From positions 57,135 to 121,134 of the forward strand of contig PIUA01000024.1 of assembly GCA_017577405.1 (NCBI GenBank): a stretch of 64,000 nt of DNA, in the 5' to 3' direction. Positions within the stretch are counted from its first letter, which is position 1, and each line of letters begins with the position of its first letter. The notes beneath the pieces were generated by a model. That model searched no databases, was not told the DNA's origin, and saw nothing but the letters and a program-made list of their open reading frames with translations. Made by a program: the position numbers and the translations under genes. This document shows, piece after piece, positions 24,746 through 33,921 of the stretch. The DNA is from Bacillota bacterium. GTDB lineage: Bacteria > Bacillota > Limnochordia > Limnochordales > Limnochordaceae.

Positions 24746-25516
24746 CTACCCGGCCTGGGTACGGCTGATCGGCTCCACCTCATCCTCCTCGTCTTCGTAG
24801 ACGGGCGTGGAGATGTTCCCATCCTTCCGGACCCGCCAGAAGTGGAACGAGACCACCACGATCAGGGCCATCGGCAAGAAGATTACGTGGAGGGTGTACC
24901 ACCGGATCAGGGTGGGCTGGGCGATCTCATAGCCCCCCAACAGGGCAAACTCCACCTGCTTGCCGATGAAGGGCGTCGACTTGGCGATGTTGGCCCCCAC
25001 GGTGATGGCCCAGTAGGCCAGCTGGTCCCACGGGAGCAGGTAGCCAGTAAAGCTCAAGAGGAAGGTGAGGACGAGGAGGGCCACCCCCACCACCCAGTTG
25101 AACTCCCGGGGCGGCTTGTAGGACCCGGTGTAGAAGACCCGGGTCATGTGGAGGAAGACGAAGATGACCATGGCGTGCGCGGCCCACCGGTGCAGGTTCC
25201 GCATGAAGGAACCCATGGTCACGTTCCGCTCCAGCTCCACGATGGACCAGTACGCCTGGTCGACGGACGGGATGTAGTAAAACATCAGGAAGATCCCGGT
25301 GATGGTCAGGATGACGAACATGAAGATGGAGAGCCCGCCCAACCCCCAGGTGTAGGAGACGTCCGTCGCCCGCTTGGGCACCCGGGTGGGGTGCAGGTGG
25401 AGGGCCAGGCTGTTGAGGATGACCAGGACCCGATTCCGATCGTCGGTGGGGTAACTGTTCCGGTAAATGGACCGGTAGACCCGGTTCTGGGTAATCCACT
25501 TGCCAAGGCGCGACAT
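24746..25516 (-). CDS. Cytochrome b6 (N-terminal half of split cytochrome b)
   Basis: Four-helix dihaem quinol-oxidising subunit of 256 residues. Paired haem ligands are visible in helix B (NLHRWAAHAMVIFVFLH, two His 14 apart) and helix D (LHVIFLP ... SFHFW, two His 15 apart, the b6 spacing rather than 14 in mitochondrial cytochrome b). GYLLPWDQLAYWA is the quinol-site loop. The protein contains no cysteine at all, so the covalent haem c_i attachment of b6f and Bacillus QcrB is missing. ATG at 25514-25516 follows AGGAGGG. It is the first gene of the operon. Confidence 0.95.
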   Translation of the reverse strand: MSRLGKWITQNRVYRSIYRNSYPTDDRNRVLVILNSLALHLHPTRVPKRATDVSYTWGLGGLSIFMFVILTITGIFLMFYYIPSVDQAYWSIVELERNVTMGSFMRNLHRWAAHAMVIFVFLHMTRVFYTGSYKPPREFNWVVGVALLVLTFLLSFTGYLLPWDQLAYWAITVGANIAKSTPFIGKQVEFALLGGYEIAQPTLIRWYTLHVIFLPMALIVVVSFHFWRVRKDGNISTPVYEDEEDEVEPISRTQAG

Positions 25517-25695
25517 GGGAACCCTCCTGGTGGCCGTCAGCTCTGCCTGCCCTGGGTGGGTCCTTTTTGCCACCCGTTCGCGTTCTTATTGGCCGACAAT
25601 TAGAGTTCGTGCCTTTTGAGGGATCTCCTCCCATGGAAGGGGGAAGACCGGCTGGGACCGGTTTTGTCGCGCTTTTCTGGCGACTATGGTGGGAC

Positions 25696-25712
25696 CCCGG
25701 CCTGAGGCCGGG
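25696..25712 (-). terminator. Hairpin after DUF1232 gene
   Basis: Perfect seven-pair stem CCCGGCC / GGCCGGG with loop TGA, 8 bases after the DUF1232 stop on the minus strand, in front of the b6 operon. There is no T tract. Confidence 0.5.
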
Positions 25713-25719
25713 ACAGGGC

Positions 25720-26127
25720 TTAGAGATACCGCTTGAACTCCTGGTTGAGCCAGAACCAGAGGATGCCGAGGAGGCCCAGGTCGTCCAACCAGCCTCCGGG
25801 GAAGAAGACCGGGACCAGGTCCACGGGGCTCAGGAGGTAGAGGGCGGCCAGGATCACCAGGAGCTTGGCGCCGGCCGGCACCTGGGGATGGGTCATGTAC
25901 CGGAACAACCGGCCGAAGAAGCCGCCGGGCGCGACCTGGCTCTCCCCGGGCCCATCCCCCGCCCCTTCGAACCGGCTTCCATCGAGTCGCCCCTGAAAAC
26001 GCCCCCGCGGCGCCTCCCGTTCCCGGTCCTCGGCCCGCTCTGCCCCCTGCTCCTGCGGCACCGAGGCGCCGCAGTAGGGGCAGGTCCGGGCCAGGACCAC
26101 CTCCTGTTGACACTCAGGACACCGCAC
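25720..26127 (-). CDS. DUF1232 (YkvA-like) membrane protein with N-terminal zinc ribbon
   Basis: A 135-residue protein. Residues 1-20 form a zinc ribbon with CPEC and CPYC; a low-complexity charged linker follows. The C-terminal DUF1232 segment, LYLLSPVDLVPVF near 97-109 and WLDDLGLLGILWFWLN, is the conserved membrane-embedded helix pair of that family. Function is unknown. GTG at 26125-26127 follows GGAAAGGG, and the gene lies 22 bases after the last ABC transporter gene. Confidence 0.88.
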   Translation of the reverse strand: MRCPECQQEVVLARTCPYCGASVPQEQGAERAEDREREAPRGRFQGRLDGSRFEGAGDGPGESQVAPGGFFGRLFRYMTHPQVPAGAKLLVILAALYLLSPVDLVPVFFPGGWLDDLGLLGILWFWLNQEFKRYL

Positions 26128-26148
26128 CGCTACGGGACCCTTTCCGCG

Positions 26149-27237
26149 TCAGCTCGCCTTCTGGTCCCCCGGCTCGCCCGCCGGCACGCCGGTCGGGTTC
26201 TTGATCAGCCGCGGGCCGGGCTGGCCAGGCTTGACCAGATGGCAGGCCACCTTGTGGCCCGGCGAGACCTCCACCACCGGCGGATCCACCTGCTTGCAGA
26301 TCTCCTCAGCCACCGGGCAGCGGGTGTGGAAGCGGCAGCCCGAGGGCGGCCGGCTGGGGCTGGGCACGTCGCCGGCCAGGATGATCCGCTCCCGCTTGAT
26401 GGTCGGATCGGGGATGGGCACCGCCGAAAGGAGCGCCTGGGTGTAGGGGTGCTGGGGGTTGTTGTAGAGCTCCTTCTTGGGAGCCAGCTCCACCAGCTTG
26501 CCCAGGTACATCACCGCCACCCGGTGGGCGATGTGCTTCACCACCGCCAGGTCGTGGGCGATGAAGAGGTAGGCCAGGCCGTACTCCTCCTGCAGGTCCT
26601 GGAGCAGGTTGATCACCTGAGACTGGATGGAAACGTCCAGGGCCGACACCGGCTCGTCGGCGACGATCATCTTGGGGTTGACGGCCAGGGCCCGGGCAAT
26701 ACCGATCCGCTGCCGCTGCCCGCCCGAGAACTCGTGGGGGTACCGGCGCAGGTGGTAGGAGCTGAGCCCCACCACTTCCAGGAGCTGGCGGACCCGGTCG
26801 TCCCGCTCCTTCCGGTTCTTCACCAGGCCGTGGATCTCCAGGGGCTCGCCGATGATGTCCGCCACCGTCATCCTCGGGTTGAGGGAGGCGTAGGGGTCCT
26901 GGAAGATGATCTGCATCTCCCGCCGGAGGGCCCTCAGCTCATCCCGCTTCATGGCCAGGACATCCCGGCCCTCGAAGTAGACCTCGCCCGAGGTGGGTTC
27001 GATCAGGCGGAGGATGAGCCGGCCCGTCGTCGACTTGCCGCACCCCGACTCACCCACCAGCCCCAGGGTCTCCCCCCGGTTGAGGGTGAAGGACACACCA
27101 TCCACGGCTTTGACGGCCCCCACCTGCTTGGAGAAGATGATCCCCCGGGTAATGGGGAAATGCTTGACCAGATTGCGGACCTCCAGCAAGGGGGCTTCCG
27201 TTTGGGCCTGGGGCCGTTCTTCCAGCTGAACCGCCAC
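26149..27237 (-). CDS. dppF: Oligopeptide/dipeptide ABC transporter ATP-binding protein (DppF/OppF)
   Basis: Cytosolic ATPase that powers peptide uptake, paired with DppD. The 362 residues contain Walker [10 protein letters not shown] (about 60-68), a Q loop, signature [10 protein letters not shown] (about 168), Walker [13 protein letters not shown], and the C-terminal oligopeptide-transporter region with the cysteine pair in [15 protein letters not shown], a probable iron-sulfur or zinc site of this subfamily. GTG at 27235-27237 begins 1 base after the DppD stop, with AAGGAGG inside the end of dppD, indicating translational coupling. Confidence 0.95.
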   Translation of the reverse strand: MAVQLEERPQAQTEAPLLEVRNLVKHFPITRGIIFSKQVGAVKAVDGVSFTLNRGETLGLVGESGCGKSTTGRLILRLIEPTSGEVYFEGRDVLAMKRDELRALRREMQIIFQDPYASLNPRMTVADIIGEPLEIHGLVKNRKERDDRVRQLLEVVGLSSYHLRRYPHEFSGGQRQRIGIARALAVNPKMIVADEPVSALDVSIQSQVINLLQDLQEEYGLAYLFIAHDLAVVKHIAHRVAVMYLGKLVELAPKKELYNNPQHPYTQALLSAVPIPDPTIKRERIILAGDVPSPSRPPSGCRFHTRCPVAEEICKQVDPPVVEVSPGHKVACHLVKPGQPGPRLIKNPTGVPAGEPGDQKAS

Positions 27238-27238
27238 C

Positions 27239-28243
27239 TCAGCCCACCTCCTTCATGGGCTCGATGGGCTCGAAATCGGTATGCTTCCAGCACGCCGCCC
27301 AGTGGCCCGGGTCCACTTCCATAAGCGGCGGCTCCTGGGCCCGGCAGATGTCCCGGGCCAGCGGGCACCGGGGGTGGAAGCGGCACCCAGCGGGCATGTT
27401 GTAGGGGCTGGGCACCACCCCTTCGATGGTCTGCAGCCGCTCCCGCTCCTCATGGAGCTTGGGGATGGACTCCAACAGCCCTTCGGTGTACGGGTGGGAG
27501 GGCTTGGCGAAGATGGACCGGACGTCGGTCTTCTCCACCACCTTCCCCGCGTACATGACCACCACATGCTCCACCAGCTCGGCCACCACACCCAGGTCGT
27601 GGGTGATGAGGATGATGGCCGCCCCCACCTCTTCCCGCAGCCGCCGCATCAGGTCCAAGATCTGGGCCTGGATGGTCACGTCCAGGGCCGTCGTCGGCTC
27701 GTCGGCGATGAGCAACTTGGGGTTGCATGAAAGCGCCATCGCGATCATCACCCGCTGGCGCATGCCGCCGCTCATCTGGTGGGGATACTCATCCACCCGG
27801 CGGTGGGGGTCCGGGATGCCGACCAGCCGCAACATCTCGATGGCCCGTTCCCGGGCCTCCTTCTTCGAGAGCTTCTGGTGGAGAATGATCGCCTCCATGA
27901 TCTGGTCGCCGACGGTGAAGACCGGGTTGAGGGAGGTCATCGGCTCCTGGAAGATCATGGAGATCTCGTTGCCGCGGATCCGGCGCATCTCGCTTTCCTT
28001 CTTCTGCACCAGATCCTCGCCGTTGAAGAGGATCTTGCCTCCCACAATCTTGCCGGGGGGCTGGGGAATGAGCCGCATGATGGAGAGGGCCGTCACACTC
28101 TTGCCGCAGCCCGACTCCCCCACCACGCCCAGGCTGCCGCCCCGGTCCACCCCGAAGCTGACCCCATCGACGGCCGGCACGACGCCGTCTTCGGTGAAGA
28201 AGTAAGTCTTCAAGTCCTGGAGCTCGAGAAGCTTCTCTGCCAC
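27239..28243 (-). CDS. dppD: Oligopeptide/dipeptide ABC transporter ATP-binding protein (DppD/OppD)
   Basis: Second ATPase subunit. The 334 residues show Walker [10 protein letters not shown] (about 42-50), [11 protein letters not shown], signature [12 protein letters not shown], Walker [15 protein letters not shown], and the C-terminal [14 protein letters not shown] motif. GTG at 28241-28243 has AGGAGG 7 bases upstream. It is separated from dppC by about 115 bases containing a strong hairpin, so ATPase levels may be set separately from the permeases. Confidence 0.95.
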   Translation of the reverse strand: MAEKLLELQDLKTYFFTEDGVVPAVDGVSFGVDRGGSLGVVGESGCGKSVTALSIMRLIPQPPGKIVGGKILFNGEDLVQKKESEMRRIRGNEISMIFQEPMTSLNPVFTVGDQIMEAIILHQKLSKKEARERAIEMLRLVGIPDPHRRVDEYPHQMSGGMRQRVMIAMALSCNPKLLIADEPTTALDVTIQAQILDLMRRLREEVGAAIILITHDLGVVAELVEHVVVMYAGKVVEKTDVRSIFAKPSHPYTEGLLESIPKLHEERERLQTIEGVVPSPYNMPAGCRFHPRCPLARDICRAQEPPLMEVDPGHWAACWKHTDFEPIEPMKEVG

Positions 28244-28326
28244 GCCGACGCCTCCTCTTTCAACCCGTACCGGCTTGAACCCAATCGTTCGTTGAGCAGG
28301 CCCCGAATCCTCTTTCAGGCCGATCC

Positions 28327-28352
28327 AGCCAGGCGGCCCGACCCGCCTGGCT
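28327..28352 (-). other. Intercistronic hairpin between dppC and dppD
   Basis: Ten-base-pair perfect stem AGCCAGGCGG / CCGCCTGGCT with a six-base loop, 7 bases after the dppC stop on the minus strand. There is no T tract; it may attenuate transcription or protect the upstream mRNA 3' end. Confidence 0.5.
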
Positions 28353-28359
28353 CAGGGCC

Positions 28360-29289
28360 TTACCCGTCCGTCTGCTGGCGGACGTCCAGCGCGTCCCGGA
28401 GGCCGTCGCCCAACAGGTTGAAGCCGAGAACGGTCACCATGATGGCGATACCCGGCATGATGGACCACCACCACTGGCCCGAGAACAGGTAGTTCTGGCC
28501 CTCAGAGGCCATCCGTCCCCAGCTCGGCGTTGGTGGCGGCACCCCAAAGCCCAGGAAGGAGAGGGAGGCTTCCAGCTGGATGTAGCTCCCCATGGCCAGG
28601 GTCGCCTGGACCAGCATCGGGGCGATGATGTTGGGCAGGATGTGGCGGAAGATGATGATGAAGTCGCTCGCCCCGATGGCCTTCGCCGCCTCCACGTACT
28701 CGTTCTCCCGCGCGGCCAGAAACTGTCCCCGGGTCATCCGGGCGATGTCAGGCCACGAGACCACGCCGATGGCGATGAAAATGATGGTGAGGCTCGCCTC
28801 AGGGAAGATGGTGATGATGGCCAGGACGAAGAGCAAGAAGGGGAAGGACCAGACCACGTTGATCAGCCACGTGATGAAGGAGTCCACCCAACCGCCGAAG
28901 TACCCGGCCAGGGCCCCCAAGGTGATCCCGATGGCCGTCGTGACCACCGCCGCCATCAGCGCGATGGAGAGGGAGATCCGGGTCCCGTAGATGACCCGGG
29001 AGAAGATGTCCCGCCCGTACAGGTCCGTCCCGAACGGATGTTCCCACGACGGGGGGGCGAGACTCTTGGAAAAGTCCTCCCAGGCCAGCTGCTCCAGGGG
29101 ATCGTAGGGGGCGATGTAGGGCGCGAAGATGGCCACCAAGACCAGCCCCACCACGATGATCAGCCCCAGAACCGCCAGCTTGTTCCGGAAGAAGCGCCGC
29201 CGCGCGTCGCTCCAGAGGCTCCTCCCTGGGACGACCTCGGGCGTCGCGGTGGCTGCGACCGCCTCAACACTCGCGTGCAAACCGACCAC
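28360..29289 (-). CDS. dppC: Dipeptide/oligopeptide ABC transporter permease (DppC/OppC)
   Basis: Inner-membrane permease with six predicted helices in 309 residues. It has the DppC N-terminal helix after RRRFFRNKLA, the HPFGTDLYGRDIFSRVIYG block (about 88-106) and the EAA loop EAAKAIGASDFIIIFRHILPN (about 198-218, given partly). The GTG at 29289 overlaps its own ribosome site GAGGGG; TTG at 29280, with 8-base spacing, is an alternative start. It lies 3 bases after dppB. Confidence 0.94.
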   Translation of the reverse strand: MVGLHASVEAVAATATPEVVPGRSLWSDARRRFFRNKLAVLGLIIVVGLVLVAIFAPYIAPYDPLEQLAWEDFSKSLAPPSWEHPFGTDLYGRDIFSRVIYGTRISLSIALMAAVVTTAIGITLGALAGYFGGWVDSFITWLINVVWSFPFLLFVLAIITIFPEASLTIIFIAIGVVSWPDIARMTRGQFLAARENEYVEAAKAIGASDFIIIFRHILPNIIAPMLVQATLAMGSYIQLEASLSFLGFGVPPPTPSWGRMASEGQNYLFSGQWWWSIMPGIAIMVTVLGFNLLGDGLRDALDVRQQTDG

Positions 29290-29292
29290 CCC

Positions 29293-30219
29293 TCACTCGT
29301 ACCGGATCCGCGGGTCGAAGAGCGCGTAGGAAAGGTCCACGATCAAGTTGGCCACGATGAAGACGGTGGCCAGGAAGAGCACCTGCCCGCGGATGATCGG
29401 ATAATCCCGGAAGGTGAGCGCTTCGACGAAGAGGCGCCCGAGCCCCGGCCAGGCGAAGACCGTCTCGGTCACCACCACGCCCCCCAGCATGGCGGCTGTC
29501 TCCGTCCCCAGGATGGTCACCACGGGGATGAGGGCGTTCCGGAGGGCGTGCTTCACGGTCACCGCCCACTCACTCAGGCCCTTGGCCCGCGCGGTCCGGA
29601 TGTAATCCTGGCGGATGGTCTCCAGCATGGCCGAACGGGTGATCCGGGCGAGGAGGGCCATGGGCCGGGTCGCCAGCGTCACCGCCGGCAAGACCAGGTA
29701 GATCCATCTCCCGTCACCGTAGCCCATCCCGGGGATCCAGCCGAGCTTCAGGGCGAAGACAAGGATGAGCAACAGCCCGATCCAGAAGGTGGGCGCCGAG
29801 ATGCCGATGACCGCGCCGGTCATGGCCAGGTAGTCCAAGAACGTGTTCTGGCGCACGGCGGAGATGATGCCGACGCTGATGCCGACCACCCCGCCCAAGA
29901 GGAGCGACGCCACCACCAGCTCCAAGGTGGCTGGAACCCTCAGAAGAATGGCGTCCAGAACGTCCATGTTGTTCCGGTACGAGCGCCCCAAGTCGAAGCG
30001 GATGGCCGACCAGACAAAGCTGAAAAACTGCTCGTGGAGGGGCCGGTCCAGCCCCCAATCCGCCCGGATCCGGGCGATGGTCTCCGGGTCCCCTCGCTGC
30101 CCTGCCAGGAGGCGGGCCGGGTCCCCGGGGACGACGCTGTAGAGGAGGAAGACCACCAGCACCACCCCGAGGAAGACCGGGATGGCCTCCACGATCCGTC
30201 GCAGCGCATACCGAGCCAC
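29293..30219 (-). CDS. dppB: Dipeptide/oligopeptide ABC transporter permease (DppB/OppB)
   Basis: Partner permease of about 308 residues. It shows the typical N-terminus YALRRIVEAIPVFLGV, VVPGDPARLLAG near 30, the six-helix core, and the EAA loop IRTARAKGLSEW near 200. GTG at 30217-30219 is preferred because GAGGGG lies 8 bases upstream; another GTG three codons earlier overlaps that site. The gene follows the binding-protein gene after a terminator-like hairpin. Confidence 0.94.
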   Translation of the reverse strand: MARYALRRIVEAIPVFLGVVLVVFLLYSVVPGDPARLLAGQRGDPETIARIRADWGLDRPLHEQFFSFVWSAIRFDLGRSYRNNMDVLDAILLRVPATLELVVASLLLGGVVGISVGIISAVRQNTFLDYLAMTGAVIGISAPTFWIGLLLILVFALKLGWIPGMGYGDGRWIYLVLPAVTLATRPMALLARITRSAMLETIRQDYIRTARAKGLSEWAVTVKHALRNALIPVVTILGTETAAMLGGVVVTETVFAWPGLGRLFVEALTFRDYPIIRGQVLFLATVFIVANLIVDLSYALFDPRIRYE

Positions 30220-30285
30220 TTGAGTCACCCCTCAACCTGCAAGCAGGGCCGGACTGACCCAGCTCGTCCGGCCTCTTACAGGAAA

Positions 30286-30317
30286 GGAGGGCCTGGGACC
30301 ATGGCACCAGGCCCTCC
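30286..30317 (-). terminator. Partial terminator between binding-protein and permease genes
   Basis: Eleven-base-pair perfect stem GGAGGGCCTGG / CCAGGCCCTCC with a 10-base loop, between the solute-binding-protein gene and dppB. On the minus strand TTTCCTGT follows. Such a site commonly lets binding protein be made in excess over permease. Confidence 0.7.
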
Positions 30318-30364
30318 GTCTTTCCATTTACACGCGTCGAGCGATCTTCCTGCAGAGGCGGGCC

Positions 30365-32038
30365 TTACAGATCGAGCCAGACGTTCCGGAACTTATTGGA
30401 GTACTGGCCGAAGGCCGGCAGATCGTAGTTCCGGACGAAGGGCTTGACCAGGTTGTGGTCCGTGTAGAAGTAGATGAAGAGCCACGGCGCCTCTTCGACC
30501 GCGATCTTCTCCGCCTCCCGGTAGAGCCGGATCCGCTCCTCCTCGTCGGTGGAGAGCCGGGCCGCCTTGGTCAGCATGTCGAAGGTCGGGTTGTTGAACC
30601 GGCTGTAGTTGCCCTCGGGCCCGATGTTGTCCGAGTGGAGCAGGACGTACAGGAAGTTGTCCGCATCGAGGTAGTCCGCGACCCAGCCCAGGCGGAAGAA
30701 CGGCACCTCGCCCCGCTCGGTGGTGTCCAGGTGGGTGCCCCACTCCACCTCACGCAGGGAGAGGTTGACACCGACCGCCTTCAGCTGAGCCTGGATGGCC
30801 TCGGCGATCCGCTGGTGCCCGGGGTCCGTGTTGTACTGGAGGGTGAGCTCCAGCGGGTTGTCCGGGCCGTAGCCAGCCTCAGCCAGGAGCTCGCGGGCCT
30901 TGGCGGGGTTGTAGGTGTAGCCCTCCAGGTCGGGGTTGAAGCCCGGGATAGACGGCGGCAGGATCCCCGTGGCAGGCAGGGCGCGCCCGTTGATCACCAG
31001 GTTGATGAGCGCCTCACGGTTGATGGCGTAGTTGAGCGCCTGCCGGACCCGCTTGTCGGTGATCTTCTCCACGTTGAAGCCGTAGTAGTAGACCCCAGGC
31101 TGCGGGCCCTCCCAGAAGACGCCGTGCTGGGTCTCCACGGTCCGGACGCCCGGGCGGATCTCGGTCTCCTTACCGGCAGTCACCTGGCGGTAGTAGGGGT
31201 CATCCACCCGGGTCGCGTAGATGTTGCCCAGCTGGTACTCGGCCCACTCGGTGGCGCCACCGCCGGGGATGATCCGGAACTCGATGCCGTCCAGGTAGGG
31301 CAGCTGGTTGCCGTCCTCGTCCTTCATCCAGTAGTTCTCGTTCCGGGAGAGGCGGATCACATCGTCCTGACGCCACTCCTCAAACTTGAACGGACCGGTC
31401 CCCACGGGGTGGAAGTTGAAGTCGGCCGTCCCCCACTTCTCCACATCCTCCCGGGGCAGGACCGAGAAGGTGTTGTAGGCGAGCACCTGCACGAAGGGGG
31501 CGAAGGGGTAGGTGATCTCGATCTGGAGGGTGTAGTCGTCCAGCGCCCGGACACCCGCCAGGTGGTCAGCCTCGCCGTTCCGGTACTCCTCGTACCCCTT
31601 GATCATGTCGACGAAGTAGGCCCGGGGCGAGTTGGTCTTGGGGTCAGTGATGTAGTTGAAGGTCCAGACCCAGTCGTGGGCCGTCACCTCACGCCCGCCG
31701 TTGGCCGTGGGCGTGCCGCCCTCGGTGGTCGCGTGGAAGTGCACCCCGCGGCGGAGGTGGAAGGTGAAGGTGAGGCCGTCCTCGCTCACCTCGTAGGACT
31801 CGGCGAGCAGGGGCTGGAGGGTGCCGTCGGGAGCATACTCCAACAACGTCTCAAAGATCTGGTATTCCACCTCAGCCGAGGTGGTGTCGGTCGAGAACAC
31901 GGGATCCAGGTGCGGAGGGTTGCTCGGCAGAGCATCGTACCAGATCCCACCATACTTGGGAGCCTGAGCCGCCGCGAAACCGCTCATGGCGGCCACCAGC
32001 GCCAAGGCCAGGAGCAGCCTGGTCGTGCGCCGCAGCAT
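30365..32038 (-). CDS. dppA: Peptide ABC transporter substrate-binding protein (family 5)
   Basis: Extracytoplasmic receptor for peptides or similar ligands. The 557 residues are of normal length for SBP family 5, with AESYEVSEDGLTFTFHLRRG (about 83-102) and GTGPFKFEEW (about 215) as landmarks. The N-terminus LLLALALVAAMSGFAAAQA is a Sec signal with an AxA-type site and no lipobox cysteine, so the protein is predicted to be soluble, unusual in a single-membrane Firmicute. ATG at 32036-32038 follows AAAGGGG at a long 12-base spacing. It is the first gene of the five-gene transporter cluster. Confidence 0.93.
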   Translation of the reverse strand: MLRRTTRLLLALALVAAMSGFAAAQAPKYGGIWYDALPSNPPHLDPVFSTDTTSAEVEYQIFETLLEYAPDGTLQPLLAESYEVSEDGLTFTFHLRRGVHFHATTEGGTPTANGGREVTAHDWVWTFNYITDPKTNSPRAYFVDMIKGYEEYRNGEADHLAGVRALDDYTLQIEITYPFAPFVQVLAYNTFSVLPREDVEKWGTADFNFHPVGTGPFKFEEWRQDDVIRLSRNENYWMKDEDGNQLPYLDGIEFRIIPGGGATEWAEYQLGNIYATRVDDPYYRQVTAGKETEIRPGVRTVETQHGVFWEGPQPGVYYYGFNVEKITDKRVRQALNYAINREALINLVINGRALPATGILPPSIPGFNPDLEGYTYNPAKARELLAEAGYGPDNPLELTLQYNTDPGHQRIAEAIQAQLKAVGVNLSLREVEWGTHLDTTERGEVPFFRLGWVADYLDADNFLYVLLHSDNIGPEGNYSRFNNPTFDMLTKAARLSTDEEERIRLYREAEKIAVEEAPWLFIYFYTDHNLVKPFVRNYDLPAFGQYSNKFRNVWLDL

Positions 32039-32272
32039 CGTGTTACAACGCCCCTTTCTTAGAACCTCGCAAGCATTGAAGAGATCGATCTTCCCCGGCG
32101 GGCCACCCGACTGACCCGCCGCGCCCGACAGACCCAAAGCCCGCTGAACTTCGCCGCCTTTGAGCCTGATCGGTGCGCTTTCCGTCACGTTTATAGCAAC
32201 CTTATTTCGAGGACTTCCTCGGTTCTCCTGCCCTGGAGAGCTTTTCCTGCACCTTCCAGGGAGAGATCAGGC

Positions 32273-33310
32273 TCACGTCAAAATAGGGACGAGTCTCGGA
32301 TTGGGCGTGCGGCCTGGCACCCGCCCCCGCTTGGCCCGGGGCTGGCCGTTGACCTCTTTCAGGTCCATGGTCATGTCGATGGGCGGGGCAGAGGAGATGT
32401 AGCTCCCCACCCCGAAGGCGTCGGCCCCCGCCTCGGCCAAAGCCGCCACCCGCTCCGGGTTGAGGCCGCCGGAGACGAAGATGGTCACGTGGTTGTACCC
32501 CGCCTGGTCCAAGCGGGCCCGGAGCTCCCGGACTAGCTCGGGGGTGACGCCCCCCCGCTCGCCGGGCGTGTCCAATCGGACGCCGGCCAGCACCTGGCCC
32601 AGGCTCTCGGCGAGGCGGAGGCTCTCCTCTACTTCGTCCTTGTAGGTGTCCACCAGGATGGTCCGCGGCTCCTCCGGAGGCATCACCCGGTGGTACGCCT
32701 TGGCCCCCTCCACCGTGTCCCCGACAATGAGAAAGAGCGCGTGGGGGACGGTCCCCACGGGCTCCCGGCCCATGAGCTTGGCCGCCAGGATGCAGGCCGC
32801 CCCGTCCACCCCGCCCACCAAGGCGGCCCGCTCCATGACGGGCGCCACCGCGGGATGGACGTGACGCGCCCCGAAGGCGTAGACGGGCTTCCCCTGCGCG
32901 GCCAGCCGGACCCGGCGGGCCGCAGTCGCCCAGCCGCTGGACGAGGCCAAGAAGCCCAGGATCGCCGTCTCATAGATGCCGAACCGGTCGTAGGGGCCTT
33001 CGATCCGGGCGATCACCTCCCGGGCGCTGAAGGTGCTCCCCTCAGGCAGGGCCCAGAGCTTCACGCCCCGCCCCCGCAGGAGCGCCTCCACCTCGGGGAG
33101 GCCTGCCAGCACCCCGTCCGCCCTGGGGAAGATCTCCGCCACGACCGGCGTGTCGCCCAGCCCTTCGGCCCGCAGGATCTCCCGGGTCTTGACGAAGTAG
33201 ACGTCGCTGGTCAGCCCCGCCGCGATCTCCTCGTGGGTAGCCGAAAAGAACCGGCGGCCCGGCTCCACCTTCCAGGCCGTCACATCCTGCAACCGTTCCA
33301 ACTCATCCAC
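32273..33310 (-). CDS. pncB: Nicotinate phosphoribosyltransferase family protein
   Basis: NAD salvage enzyme that joins nicotinate to PRPP, or a close relative. The 345 residues fit the short bacterial/archaeal form. Landmarks are TSDVYFVKTREIL near the N-terminus, GIYETAILGFL near 115, AFGARHVHPAVAPVMERAA (about 148-166), LVDTYKDEVEES near 232, and FVSGGLNPERVAALAEAGADAFGVGS near 285 (phosphate-binding turn). GTG at 33308-33310 overlaps the 3' end of the transglycosylase gene by 8 bases, so the two are translationally coupled. Confidence 0.9.
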   Translation of the reverse strand: MDELERLQDVTAWKVEPGRRFFSATHEEIAAGLTSDVYFVKTREILRAEGLGDTPVVAEIFPRADGVLAGLPEVEALLRGRGVKLWALPEGSTFSAREVIARIEGPYDRFGIYETAILGFLASSSGWATAARRVRLAAQGKPVYAFGARHVHPAVAPVMERAALVGGVDGAACILAAKLMGREPVGTVPHALFLIVGDTVEGAKAYHRVMPPEEPRTILVDTYKDEVEESLRLAESLGQVLAGVRLDTPGERGGVTPELVRELRARLDQAGYNHVTIFVSGGLNPERVAALAEAGADAFGVGSYISSAPPIDMTMDLKEVNGQPRAKRGRVPGRTPNPRLVPILT

Positions 33311-33917
33311 GGGTCCACCAGCCTCCCCCATCCTTGGAAGCGCCCAACTCAGGGTAAAGCAAACAGTACCGGTCATAGGCGGCCAGGACGCGCTGCACGT
33401 ACGCCCGGGTTTCGGGGAAGGGGATCTGGTGCAGGTCGTCCACCGACCCGGTCCACCGCTCCTCCTCCAGCCACCGCCGCACGTTGGCCCCCCCACCGTT
33501 GTAGGCGGCCAGGGCCAGGGTGAGGTCCCCGTTGAAGGCCCGGATCTGGTAGGCCAGGTACCAGGTCCCCAGCCGCAAGTTAAGCTCGGGATCCTCCAGC
33601 TCGTCGGGCTCCACCGGGCCCAGCCCCAGCCGCTCCGCCACCCAGGCTCCTGTGTCGGGCATGAGCTGCATCAAGCCCCGGGCCCCTTTGGAGGAGCGGG
33701 CCGACGGCACATACCGGCTCTCTACCCGGACCACCGCCGCCACCAGCCGGGCGTCCACCCCGTACTCGGACGCCCAGCGCTCCACCGTGGCGCGGTAGGG
33801 GAAGGGGTAGATGAGCCGGCCGACCGGCCGCCAGTAGAGGACGGCCAGCACCACCAGGCCCATCGCCAAGGCGGGCAGCACTTGCCGGACGAACCCGTCA
33901 CCGCGGGAGCCGGCCAT
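33303..33917 (-). CDS. Membrane-anchored lytic transglycosylase (SLT domain)
   Basis: Peptidoglycan-cleaving enzyme of 204 residues. One N-terminal helix (about 12-30) anchors it outside the membrane. The SLT fold shows VVRVESRYVPSA (catalytic Glu, about 63), SSKGARGLMQLMPDTG (about 74-89), and AYNGGGANVRRW near 137. ATG at 33915-33917 follows GGGAG. It lies 4 bases after mgsA in the polA-mutM-coaE run. Confidence 0.92.
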   Translation of the reverse strand: MAGSRGDGFVRQVLPALAMGLVVLAVLYWRPVGRLIYPFPYRATVERWASEYGVDARLVAAVVRVESRYVPSARSSKGARGLMQLMPDTGAWVAERLGLGPVEPDELEDPELNLRLGTWYLAYQIRAFNGDLTLALAAYNGGGANVRRWLEEERWTGSVDDLHQIPFPETRAYVQRVLAAYDRYCLLYPELGASKDGGGWWTRG

Positions 33918-33921
33918 CCCC

